Assembly (NCBI RefSeq): GCF_000426845.1
Contig: NZ_AUGD01000001.1
Coordinates: forward strand, 310,001 to 374,000
From: Bradyrhizobium sp. in8p8
GTDB lineage: Bacteria; Pseudomonadota; Alphaproteobacteria; Rhizobiales; Xanthobacteraceae
DNA length: 64,000 nucleotides
Direction: 5' to 3'
Notes under the pieces: model-generated
The model's input: the letters and a program-made list of their open reading frames with translations, nothing else
What the model was told of the DNA's origin: nothing
Databases searched by the model: none
In this document: positions 43,904-52,129 of the stretch, piece after piece
Layout: every line of letters begins with the position of its first letter
Numbering within the stretch: the first letter of the stretch is position 1
Position numbers and translations under genes: made by a program

Positions 43904-45400
43904 TTAGGCGGTCTTGATCCAGACGGCTTTCACGTTGAGATATTCCTCGACATGCTGCTTGCCGGACTCGCGGCCATAGCCGCTCATCTTGTAGCCGCCG
44001 AACGGCACGGCTGGGTCCATCGCCTGGTAGCAGTTCACCCAGACCGAACCGGCACGCAGACTCTTCGCCACCGCGTGAGCCTTGCTGACGTCGCGCGTCC
44101 ACAAGCCGGAGCCGAGGCCGAACGTGGTGTTGTTGGCGCGCTTGACCAGCTCGTCCATGTCCTTGAAGGCGATCGCGGAGATCACAGGTCCGAAAATCTC
44201 CTCCTGCGCGATGCGCATGTTGTCTTCAACACCCGCGAACACCGTGGGGGAGACAAAGAAGCCCTTTGACAAAGCTCCTTCGGTGACGCGGCCGCCGCCG
44301 GCGAGCGCCCTGGCGCCTTCCTTCTGGCCGATGTCCAGATAGCCGGTGACGCGTTCGAGCTGCTGCTCGGAGACGAGCGGGCCGATCTGCACGTTGGGAT
44401 CGAGGCCGTTGCCGACCTGCAGCTTCTTGCCGAACTCGGCGACGCGACCGACGAATTCGTCATAGATCGACTGTTCGACGAACAGGCGCGTGCCGGCGCT
44501 GCAGATCTGCCCGGAATTGGCGAACACCGCCATCGCGGCGCCCGGGACGGCTGCGTCGAGATCGGCATCCGCGAAGACGATGTCAGGCGACTTGCCTCCG
44601 AGCTCGAGCGAGACGCGCTTGAGGTTGCCGGCCGAGGCACGGATGATCGACTGGCCCGTAACATGCGAGCCGGTGAAGGCGACCTTGTCGACATCGTGGT
44701 GCGATGCGAGCGCAGCGCCCGCGGTCTCGCCATAGCCGGGCACGACATTGATGACGCCGGGCGGCACGCCGGCTTCCATCGCGAGTTCGGCGATGCGCAG
44801 CGAAGTCAGCGGCGCTTCTTCGGCAGGTTTGAGCACGACGGTGCAGCCGGTCGCGATCGCCGGACCGATCTTCCAGATCGTCGCCGTCAGCGGTCCGTTC
44901 CAGGGGATGATAGCGCCGACGACGCCGACCGGCTCCTTCAGCGTGTAGGAGAAGATCTCACCCGGCAGCGAGTTCTCGATGGTCTCGCCATGGATCGCGG
45001 TCGTCTGGCCGGCGTAGTAACGCAGCATGCCTACGGCGCGGAGACGATAGGCGCGGGTGCGGCTGAGAGGCGCACCCATGTCGAGCGTGTCAAGCTGTGA
45101 CAATTCGTCGAAATTTCTCTCGACGAGATCGGCGAGCTTCAAGAGCAGGTTCTGCCGCTCGAAGGGCTTGACCTTGCTCCAGGACCCTTCGAAGGCGCGG
45201 CGTGCCGCGGCCACCGCGCGGTCGATATCTTCTTTGTCGCCTTCGGCGACGGTTGCGAGCAGCTCGCCGGTGGCGGGATTGCGGGTCTCGAAGCGCTTGC
45301 CCGAGGCTGCATCGACCCATTTTCCGTCGATCAGCATCTGCTTGTACGATCCGTTGGCGAACGGATGACGCGTGATCGGAATAGCCTGCGATACAGCCAT
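43904..45400 (-). CDS. NAD(P)-dependent aldehyde dehydrogenase
   Basis: A 498-residue aldehyde dehydrogenase superfamily enzyme. The general-base Glu lies in V-S-L-E-L-G-G-K-S-P and the catalytic Cys in SGQICSAGTRL. The Rossmann motif is in FTGSHVTGQ, and the cofactor-linked region V-G-A-I-I-P-W-N-G-P is intact. It resembles phenylacetaldehyde/betaine-aldehyde-type members, but the substrate cannot be fixed. It is divergent from the SDR gene (45582) with 181 bases between them. It is near a benzoylformate-decarboxylase-like gene, suggesting an aromatic aldehyde role. Confidence 0.93.
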   Translation of the reverse strand: MAVSQAIPITRHPFANGSYKQMLIDGKWVDAASGKRFETRNPATGELLATVAEGDKEDIDRAVAAARRAFEGSWSKVKPFERQNLLLKLADLVERNFDELSQLDTLDMGAPLSRTRAYRLRAVGMLRYYAGQTTAIHGETIENSLPGEIFSYTLKEPVGVVGAIIPWNGPLTATIWKIGPAIATGCTVVLKPAEEAPLTSLRIAELAMEAGVPPGVINVVPGYGETAGAALASHHDVDKVAFTGSHVTGQSIIRASAGNLKRVSLELGGKSPDIVFADADLDAAVPGAAMAVFANSGQICSAGTRLFVEQSIYDEFVGRVAEFGKKLQVGNGLDPNVQIGPLVSEQQLERVTGYLDIGQKEGARALAGGGRVTEGALSKGFFVSPTVFAGVEDNMRIAQEEIFGPVISAIAFKDMDELVKRANNTTFGLGSGLWTRDVSKAHAVAKSLRAGSVWVNCYQAMDPAVPFGGYKMSGYGRESGKQHVEEYLNVKAVWIKTA

Positions 45401-45581
45401 GGCTGCGCTCCCTATCAGGTGATTGATTGGTTCGATCTGGGCGGGATCGTTCGATCGAGGATACAGCCCTGCTGGATAGGCGTAAAGGCAGCGAAGAAGG
45501 AAGACCTCCCATGCCGACTTGTGCAGGGTCGGATTGCTGCCATGCTATAGCTCGACCGAGAGCCATCCACGGAGACGATCC

Positions 45582-46427
45582 ATGCCACATCCCGCCATCG
45601 TCAGAGACAACGTTGCCGTTATCACAGGCGGCGCGTCCGGCATCGGATTTGCCGCTGCCACCGCGTTTGCGCGCGCTGGAATGAAGGTGTGTATCGCGGA
45701 CGTCGACGAGACACGGTTAGCAGAAGCTGCAACAAAACTGTCATCCATCACGGTTGCCACAAACGTGATGAGTTCAGTCGTCGATGTCAGCGAGGCCGAG
45801 AGCGTATTGGAACTGGAGCGCACGGTACGCGGGCGGTTCGGCGGCACCGATGTCCTCATGAACAATGCCGGCATCCAGCCGGGCAGCACATTGTTCGGCG
45901 ATCCCGACAATTGGCAGCGCATCATCGGCGTCAACATGTGGGGCATCATCAACGGCTCGCGGATCTTCGCGCCGAACATGATCGCACGCGGCCGGTGCGG
46001 CCTGATCATCAACACCGGTTCCAAGCAGGGCATCACCACGCCGCCGGGCGACCCCGCCTACAACGTCTCGAAGGCCGGCGTGAAGGCGTTCACTGAGGCG
46101 CTCCAACACGAGCTGCGCAACACGAAAGATTGCCAGGTCTCGGCACATCTATTGATCCCGGGCTTCGTCTTCACCGGCCTGACGGCGAAGGGACGCAGCG
46201 AGAAGCCGGCCGGCGCCTGGACGCCGGAACAGACCGTGGATTTCATGCTGATGCGGCTGGAGGCGGGCGACTTCTATATCTTGTGTCCGGACAACGACGT
46301 ACCGCGCGCCCTCGACGAGAAACGCATGCTCTGGGCCGCCGGCGACATCGTCGAGAACCGCCCGCCATTGTCACGCTGGCATCCGGACTACGCGGACGCG
46401 TTCAAGACGTTCGTGGAGGGGAAGTGA
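45582..46427 (+). CDS. SDR family NAD(P)-dependent oxidoreductase
   Basis: A 281-residue classical-type short-chain dehydrogenase. Cofactor motif TGGASGIG (residues 15-22), NNAG, the catalytic Ser in NTGSKQG, and the Tyr-Lys motif in AYNVSKAG are present. The start is ATG at 45582, preceded by GGAGACGATCC; a frame extension to 45519 lacks homology. It is slightly longer than a minimal SDR because of a C-terminal extension ending near W-H-P-D-Y-A-D-A-F. It is divergent from the aldehyde dehydrogenase gene; a shared regulator is possible. Confidence 0.91.
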   Translation: MPHPAIVRDNVAVITGGASGIGFAAATAFARAGMKVCIADVDETRLAEAATKLSSITVATNVMSSVVDVSEAESVLELERTVRGRFGGTDVLMNNAGIQPGSTLFGDPDNWQRIIGVNMWGIINGSRIFAPNMIARGRCGLIINTGSKQGITTPPGDPAYNVSKAGVKAFTEALQHELRNTKDCQVSAHLLIPGFVFTGLTAKGRSEKPAGAWTPEQTVDFMLMRLEAGDFYILCPDNDVPRALDEKRMLWAAGDIVENRPPLSRWHPDYADAFKTFVEGK

Positions 46428-46561
46428 CTGCCGCCCCCTCGCCGTGAGGAGCGCGCCTTGTGCGCGTCACGAACCATGCAGGCCCGGCTGGGGCAGCCCG
46501 GCCCGACCGCTTACAGCGGGCTCCGCAGGAGGACGGGCGGAGTGTTCGCTGCACGCAAGCA

Positions 46562-46768
46562 CTACAGCGTCTCCTGCTTGTGCCCGCAATTCTTGCAGGC
46601 GAACTTGACGCGGCTTTGGCCCTTCTCCGCCTGTACCCGGTTCGGTGCGCCGCATTTGCCGCAGATCGCCTCGATGCGGGTCGTGCCCTGCTTGACGACG
46701 ATGGTCTTCTTTTCCATCGACTCGCGGATCAGGCGTTCGGCCTCCTCGCGCAGGGATTGTTTCGACAA
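46562..46768 (-). CDS. Small zinc-ribbon protein, 68 aa
   Basis: A compact protein with a four-Cys zinc ribbon (C-G-K-C-G, then C-K-N-C-G about 20 residues later) preceded by an amphipathic helix (REEAERLIRESMEKK). I prefer the TTG start at 46768, which has GGAG eight bases upstream; the frame begins with an ATG at 46825 that lacks support. Function is unknown. Small ribbons of this kind often bind nucleic acid or partner proteins. It is divergent from the manganese catalase gene. Confidence 0.65.
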   Translation of the reverse strand: MSKQSLREEAERLIRESMEKKTIVVKQGTTRIEAICGKCGAPNRVQAEKGQSRVKFACKNCGHKQETL

Positions 46769-46939
46769 GGCTGGTCTCCGCTTCTGAAAGGCGCGCGAGC
46801 CATATCGCACCCGCGTTCGAAGCACAATGCTGACGAGGATCGCGGGTCACATAACCTCATGCGAAGTGGTCCACATTGCGGTGGCATGGCGCCTCCTCGT
46901 CCCCCGTCACCCCCGCGAATCCCAACTTTGGGATGGCTA

Positions 46940-46964
46940 GGAACGAACATTCCAAGCGTTCGTT
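46940..46964 (+). promoter_or_regulatory. Sigma-EcfG-type (general stress response) promoter
   Basis: GGAAC (46940-46944), a 16-base spacer, then CGTT (46961-46964). This matches the GGAAC-N16/17-CGTT pattern recognised by the EcfG sigma factor of alphaproteobacteria. It sits 35 bases before the catalase-DUF892 start codon, a normal leader length. Function of the gene product also fits stress induction. Confidence 0.75.
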
Positions 46965-46998
46965 GTCGGCGTAGTTCCCTCTCAGCGCGAGCCCTTCC

Positions 46999-48270
46999 AT
47001 GTATCACCACGTCAAAAAGCTGATGTTCACTGTGCGCGTCGATGAACCCGATCCGCGCTTCGGCAATATGCTCCTCGAGCAGTTCGGCGGCGCCAACGGG
47101 GAACTTGCGGCTGCGATGCAATACTCGATTCAGGGGCTGAATTGCGAGGATCCTGATCGCAAGGACCTGCTGATGGACATCGGCACCGAAGAGCTCAGCC
47201 ATCTGGAAGTCGTCGGCTGCCTTGCCCGCATGCATCTCGCGCCTTCGAAGAACGACCGTCAGGCCGCCGAGGCCGATCCGCTGATTGCGATTGCCGGCGG
47301 GGGCGGCGTCAATCTGTTCAATTCGCAGGGCAATCCCTGGACCGCCGACTATCTCAAGATCACCGGCGAACTCGACGTGGACCTCCGCAGCAACATCGCG
47401 GCCGAAGCGCGCGCGAAGATCGTCTACGAGCGACTGATCAATTTCTGCGACGATGCCGGCAGCAAGGATGCGCTGCAATTCCTGATGACGCGCGAGATCA
47501 CGCATATGAAGGCATTTGCGCGCGCGCTCGAAAGCCTGTCGAAGCCGGCCTTCAGTGTGGGCAGGATTGCGCCGACGCCCGGCCTGGTGAACCAGTACTT
47601 CAACGACTCCACGGGCAGCGGCGACCATGGCGAGATCGACACCCGCGGTCCCTGGAACGAAGGAGAGGACTGGGTGTTCACGGAATCGCCTGCGCTGCAA
47701 TCCTCGGATCCCGGCGCTGCGACCCCGATCGTCACCGAGAGCTCACCGCCCGTCGACGAGGCGGGCCTGACGGATCTCCTGCTCCACGAACTCCGCGACA
47801 TTCTGCATGCCGAGAAGCAGCTGACGAAGGCGCTTCCCAAGATGGCGCAGGCCGCGCGCTTCGACCAATTGCGCGAGCTGTTCGAGCAGCACCTGGTGGA
47901 GACCGAGAACCAGGTCGAGCGCATCAACGAGTGCTTCGAACTGCTCGGCGAGAACGCCCGGGCCAAGCCATGCAAGGGCATGATGGGCCTGATCGAGGAG
48001 GGCCAGGAGGTCATGAAGGAAGGCGAAGATAAGGAGGACGCGGCCGCCGACCTTGCGCTGATCTCAGCGGCCCAGCGCATCGAACATTATGAGATGTCCG
48101 GCTACACCACGGCCCGCAACCTGGCGCAGCAGCTTCGGCACAGCGCGATTGTCGCCCTGCTCTCCAGGTCGCTTGCCGAGGAAGAAAATGCCGACCTCCT
48201 GCTCAATCAGGTGGCGCGGTCGCTGATGTCGGTCGCGAAGATGCCCGCCGCGCTGGAGCAGGCCGAATAA
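46999..48270 (+). CDS. Manganese catalase fused to a DUF892 (YciE/YciF) domain
   Basis: Residues 1 to about 205 form a manganese-catalase domain. Metal-ligand residues expected for a dimanganese site are visible: Glu35 (NGELAAAM), Glu65 and His68 (EELSHLE), Glu136 (IAAEARAK), and Glu166 and His169 (REITHMKAF). A linker with D-T-R-G-P-W-N-E-G follows, then a DUF892 ferritin-like four-helix bundle (about 252-415; LTDLLLHELRDILHAEKQL, YEMSGYTTAR, E-E-E-N-A-D). DUF892 is usually a separate stress protein. The gene is preceded by an EcfG-type promoter. Predicted role: peroxide breakdown in stationary phase or desiccation stress. There is no signal peptide. Confidence 0.9.
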   Translation: MYHHVKKLMFTVRVDEPDPRFGNMLLEQFGGANGELAAAMQYSIQGLNCEDPDRKDLLMDIGTEELSHLEVVGCLARMHLAPSKNDRQAAEADPLIAIAGGGGVNLFNSQGNPWTADYLKITGELDVDLRSNIAAEARAKIVYERLINFCDDAGSKDALQFLMTREITHMKAFARALESLSKPAFSVGRIAPTPGLVNQYFNDSTGSGDHGEIDTRGPWNEGEDWVFTESPALQSSDPGAATPIVTESSPPVDEAGLTDLLLHELRDILHAEKQLTKALPKMAQAARFDQLRELFEQHLVETENQVERINECFELLGENARAKPCKGMMGLIEEGQEVMKEGEDKEDAAADLALISAAQRIEHYEMSGYTTARNLAQQLRHSAIVALLSRSLAEEENADLLLNQVARSLMSVAKMPAALEQAE

Positions 48271-48363
48271 GGAGCGTACGACGACCCGACGCACGGACGA
48301 CCGGAACCGGACTGCCTCGCGCCGTTGCGCGAGGCGGTGCTGCGCGATCGAGCCGGTATGTAA

Positions 48364-49707
48364 CTATTCCTGACGATCGGCGCTGATCGCTCGCGAAACA
48401 GTCCGGGCCTGCACGACCGGACGGCCACTGTCCAGCCGCCCCGCGCTGGCGCGCAGCATCGCGGCATCGAGCTTGTCCTGCCGCGATCCCTCGAGCGCGC
48501 AGGCAAAGACACGGTAGAACTGCACGCCGTCATAGGCGACCAGCAGCAAATCGACCCCGCCATTGATCGCCTCCACCACAGCCTTGCAGACGTCGTTCTG
48601 GTAGATCGCGCCCATGACGAGATCGTCGGTCATCACCACGCCGTGGTAGTTCCACTTGTCGCGAATGATGCCCTGGACGACGCGTTTCGAATGCGAGGCG
48701 GCGCGATCGGGATCAACGGCGGTGAGCGTGACATGACCGACCATGAGCGCGCTGCGCGAACGCGACAGCACCTCCCGGAACGGGCGCCAGTCCGTTGCCT
48801 CCAGCTCCGTCACGGGCGTATCAAGGTTTGCGCTGAAGTGGTGGGTGTCGCCGTCCACGCGGCCGATGCCAGGAAAATGCTTCAGCGTGGCACCGACGCC
48901 GGATTCCTCCAGCCCACGCACATAGGCGGTCGCGATCGTGCCCACGACGACGGGATCGGTCGCGATCGCACGTTGCCCGATCAGCGTATGGAAATCGAGG
49001 CGATTGCGCCTGGGCGGCGGCTTCAGGTCGAGCACCGGCGCGAGGTTGAGGTTGACTCCGAGATCCGCGAGTTCGCGGCCATGAATGCGGCCGAACTCTT
49101 CGGCTTTGGCCTGCTGCTCGTCTGGCGCGAGCCCGGCGAGTGTTGCCAGCGCCGGAACTTTCGTCAGCGGCGGTGAAAGATGGCCGACGATGCCGCCCTC
49201 CTGATCCGCGGCGACGAACAGTGGCGGCAGGCCGGCGGTGCGCCTGATATCCTGGAGCGTCGCGATCTCGGCGCGTAGCGCCCCGACCGTCCGCGCCCGG
49301 ATGTTGTGCCGGGTGATGTAGACGCCGCCGATCAATCCCTTCTCGGCAAGGCGCGCGACTTCCGGGAACGATGAATAGCCGACCATGAAGTGAGGTCCGA
49401 GCTGTCGCGCCTCGGGGTCACTCGAGGTGAGGACAGCGTGCTTGCGCAGCTCGAACCTGACATGCGCCGCCGACATCAGCAGCGGCGGCAAGCACCAAAG
49501 CATGACGAGCAGCTTTCCTGCAATGCTTCGCCATCGCCCCCTGCGCCACAGGACGATGACAATCGCGATGCTTGCAAAGACAAGCGCGATGTTTCCGGCG
49601 CCGCGCAGCAGAACCAGATAGGGATCGTTCTTGTTCGCAGCCGCGAATGCAGCTACAGGCGCGGCCAGCCAGAGCAGGATGAGACCGATACGTCGGAGTA
49701 ACTGCAT
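48364..49707 (-). CDS. Membrane-anchored glycoside hydrolase family 3 enzyme (NagZ-like)
   Basis: A 447-residue protein with two or three N-terminal membrane helices (about residues 4-22, 35-55 and 66-82), then a family-3 glycoside hydrolase domain. The KHFPG motif (KHFPGIGRVDGDTHH) and the catalytic Asp in VVMTDDLVMGAI are visible, and AADQEGG fits the family. NagZ-type enzymes remove beta-linked N-acetylglucosamine from peptidoglycan fragments. Canonical NagZ has KHFPGHG, so Ile after Gly is a small deviation. NagZ is normally cytoplasmic; membrane anchoring suggests action at the cell envelope. Confidence 0.82.
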   Translation of the reverse strand: MQLLRRIGLILLWLAAPVAAFAAANKNDPYLVLLRGAGNIALVFASIAIVIVLWRRGRWRSIAGKLLVMLWCLPPLLMSAAHVRFELRKHAVLTSSDPEARQLGPHFMVGYSSFPEVARLAEKGLIGGVYITRHNIRARTVGALRAEIATLQDIRRTAGLPPLFVAADQEGGIVGHLSPPLTKVPALATLAGLAPDEQQAKAEEFGRIHGRELADLGVNLNLAPVLDLKPPPRRNRLDFHTLIGQRAIATDPVVVGTIATAYVRGLEESGVGATLKHFPGIGRVDGDTHHFSANLDTPVTELEATDWRPFREVLSRSRSALMVGHVTLTAVDPDRAASHSKRVVQGIIRDKWNYHGVVMTDDLVMGAIYQNDVCKAVVEAINGGVDLLLVAYDGVQFYRVFACALEGSRQDKLDAAMLRASAGRLDSGRPVVQARTVSRAISADRQE

Positions 49708-49896
49708 GATGCGTCACACTCGTGAGTGGCGAATGCTTCACACCTAATCAGCGCGATCGACATTGCGCGAGAGGCAAGAACGCACCTGCACGAAATCTGC
49801 AAAAGACTCCTGAAACCGTGCAGACGACGATCCAGGCTTCTGCACAGGAGCCATTCAGACTCTGTGATGCCACCATTCACGGAGGATCTTCTGGAC

Positions 49897-51405
49897 ATGA
49901 CCAGCCTGCCTTCGACATCGACGACGGACATCCAACCGATCGGGCCTTCCGCGCTGCCGGTCCAACTCACAATGGCCTTGCTGCTCGCAGCACTCGCCGA
50001 TTGGCTCTTCTACGGCCAGCGGCTCGGGTTTTCGCTGGCCATCTTTGTGATCGCAATCGCCTGTGCCTCGATGTTCACAAACCACGCGATGCTGAATCTT
50101 CGGCGCGCGGCGATTGGAGGTGCGATTCTCGCGCTCGGCCTCGTGCCCGCGATGGAAGAGATCAACGCTCTCTCATTTCCGATCCTCGCCGCAGCGCTGC
50201 TCGTCGCCCTGCTACTCACGACGAATCCAGAGACGGCAGGACTCGTAGACCGCGCCCGCGCCCTTCGAGATTTCATCCTGCTCGGCTTCTTTCGCTTCTT
50301 GCCGGATGTGCTCAAGGTCTTCGACAAGGCATCTTTCGCTAAAGGCATCGCGCTGTGGCTGATGCCGATGGCCCTGAGCACCGTATTCGTCACACTGTTC
50401 GCCGCGGCCAATCCGGTGATCGAGCAGTGGGTATCCCTGCTCAATCCGAAGGTTGTCCTCGAGCATGTCAGCGTTCCGCGCGTGCTGTTCTGGGCCTTGA
50501 TGCTGACACTGGTCTGGCCATTCATCAATGTGCGCTGGCGAAGCCGGAAGATCGCTGTCGACGCGGCAGCCGATGTCGCCGAGCCGGAGCCTGTTGCGCC
50601 CCTCGTCTCGCCAGATTTCTTGGGCCCCTCGACCATTCTGCGATCGCTCATCCTGTTCAACCTGCTGTTCGCGGCCCAGACCGTCCTCGATGGCATCTAT
50701 CTCTGGGGCCATGTGGCGCTGCCCGACAATTTGACCTATGCCGGCTATGCCCATCGCGGCGCCTATCCCCTGATCGCGACGGCATTGCTGGCCGCCGCCT
50801 TCGTGCTGGTGGCAATGCGCCCGGGCGGCCCGGCAGAGAAATCGAGGGTGATCCGGTCGCTGGTCTATCTCTGGGTAGGGCAGAACGTGCTTCTGGTCGC
50901 CTCGTCCATCCTTCGGCTCGATCTCTACGTCGACATCTACATGCTGACCTACTGGCGCATCGCCGCCTTCATCTGGATGGGGCTGGTGGCGCTCGGCCTG
51001 ATCCTGATCGTCGCGCGCATCGTGCTCGACAGGTCCAACCTATGGCTCGTCGGCGCCAACCTCATCGCGTTGTCGATCGTGCTTTATGGCTGCTCCCTCG
51101 TGAACTTCGATGCGTTGATCGCCGACTACAATGTCGCCCACAGCCGGGAAGCATCGGGCAAAGGCGTGCAGTTGGACATCGATTATCTGCTGACACTCGG
51201 GCCGCAAGCGCTGCCTGCCATCGACAATGCGATGGCGCTGCGGCCCGGCGCCGGCCAGGGCAGCCTTGTGTCACGCCGCGACCGACTTGTAGAACAGCAA
51301 CGTCGGGACCTGGCCTGGCGAAGCTGGGGATTTCGGAGCTGGCGGCTCCAGCGCAGGCTGGACGCGCAGGCGAGAGCTCAGTCCGGCAGCGGTCCGGCGG
51401 GCTGA
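49897..51405 (+). CDS. DUF4173-like multi-pass membrane protein
   Basis: A roughly 500-residue membrane protein with about 10-12 helices and a positively charged C-terminal tail. It resembles DUF4153/DUF4173 domain proteins (PVIEQWVSLLNP region; L-W-G-H-V-A-L-P segment; Y-A-G-Y-A-H-R-G-A-Y-P-L-I-A-T block; final RIVLDRSN). Biochemical role is unknown. I prefer the ATG at 49897 (GGAGG upstream); the frame is open from 49726 and an ATG at 49867 is an alternative. It is 19 bases upstream of a response-regulator gene, making a three-gene set with the following two-component pair. Confidence 0.8.
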   Translation: MTSLPSTSTTDIQPIGPSALPVQLTMALLLAALADWLFYGQRLGFSLAIFVIAIACASMFTNHAMLNLRRAAIGGAILALGLVPAMEEINALSFPILAAALLVALLLTTNPETAGLVDRARALRDFILLGFFRFLPDVLKVFDKASFAKGIALWLMPMALSTVFVTLFAAANPVIEQWVSLLNPKVVLEHVSVPRVLFWALMLTLVWPFINVRWRSRKIAVDAAADVAEPEPVAPLVSPDFLGPSTILRSLILFNLLFAAQTVLDGIYLWGHVALPDNLTYAGYAHRGAYPLIATALLAAAFVLVAMRPGGPAEKSRVIRSLVYLWVGQNVLLVASSILRLDLYVDIYMLTYWRIAAFIWMGLVALGLILIVARIVLDRSNLWLVGANLIALSIVLYGCSLVNFDALIADYNVAHSREASGKGVQLDIDYLLTLGPQALPAIDNAMALRPGAGQGSLVSRRDRLVEQQRRDLAWRSWGFRSWRLQRRLDAQARAQSGSGPAG

Positions 51406-51424
51406 CGAGTTAACGGAGAGTTTC

Positions 51425-52129
51425 TTGGCGCATCGCATTCTCATCGTCGACGACGAGATCCATATCCGCGAGGTCATCCGTGTCGCCCTCAAGAAGGCGG
51501 GCATGGACGTGATCGAAGCACGCGACGGCAAGGAGGCACTCGCCCGCTTTGCCGCCGACAGGCCGGATGTGATCGTGCTCGACATCGGCCTGCCCGAATT
51601 CGACGGCCTCGACGTCTGCCGCGAGATCCGCAAGACGTCCGACGTGCCGATCCTGTTTCTGTCGGCGCGCGACGAGGAGATCGACCGCATACTCGGTCTC
51701 GAGATCGGCGGCGACGACTACGTGACGAAGCCGTTCAGCCCTCGCGAGCTAGTGGCGCGGATCAATGTCATCCTGCGCCGCCTCAGTCCGCGCAATGGCG
51801 AGGCCAAGTCCGGTCCGGCCGCGCTCGTGCAAGGTGGGCTCCTGATCGATCCCGAGCAGCACGTGGCTTCGTTTGCAGGGACGCCGCTGAAGCTGACCGC
51901 GATAGAGTTCGGCATTTTGCGCGCCTTCCTGACCCGGCCAACGTCTGTGTTCAACCGCGAACAGCTGATGCGGGCGGCATATCAGCTCAATATCCAGGTC
52001 TCCGACCGCACCATCGACAGCCATATCCGCAACATCCGCGCCAAGCTCGCGGCGCTCGCCTGCGAGAACGTCATCGAGACCATCCACGGCGTCGGCTTCA
52101 AGCTCGGACGCTGCGAGAAAGAGGCATGA
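51425..52129 (+). CDS. OmpR/PhoB-type response regulator
   Basis: A 234-residue response regulator. The N-terminal receiver has the acidic pair (VDDE), phospho-acceptor Asp53 in VLDIGLPEFDGLDV and the conserved Lys in YVTKPFSPREL. The C-terminal winged-helix DNA-binding domain (about 135-230) has LLIDPEQHVASF, LKLTAIEFGIL and IHGVGFKL. The start is TTG at 51425 with GGAG just upstream; no better start is visible. Its stop overlaps the kinase start by ATGA, so the two proteins are coupled. It resembles CreB/PhoP-type regulators in layout. Confidence 0.92.
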   Translation: MAHRILIVDDEIHIREVIRVALKKAGMDVIEARDGKEALARFAADRPDVIVLDIGLPEFDGLDVCREIRKTSDVPILFLSARDEEIDRILGLEIGGDDYVTKPFSPRELVARINVILRRLSPRNGEAKSGPAALVQGGLLIDPEQHVASFAGTPLKLTAIEFGILRAFLTRPTSVFNREQLMRAAYQLNIQVSDRTIDSHIRNIRAKLAALACENVIETIHGVGFKLGRCEKEA

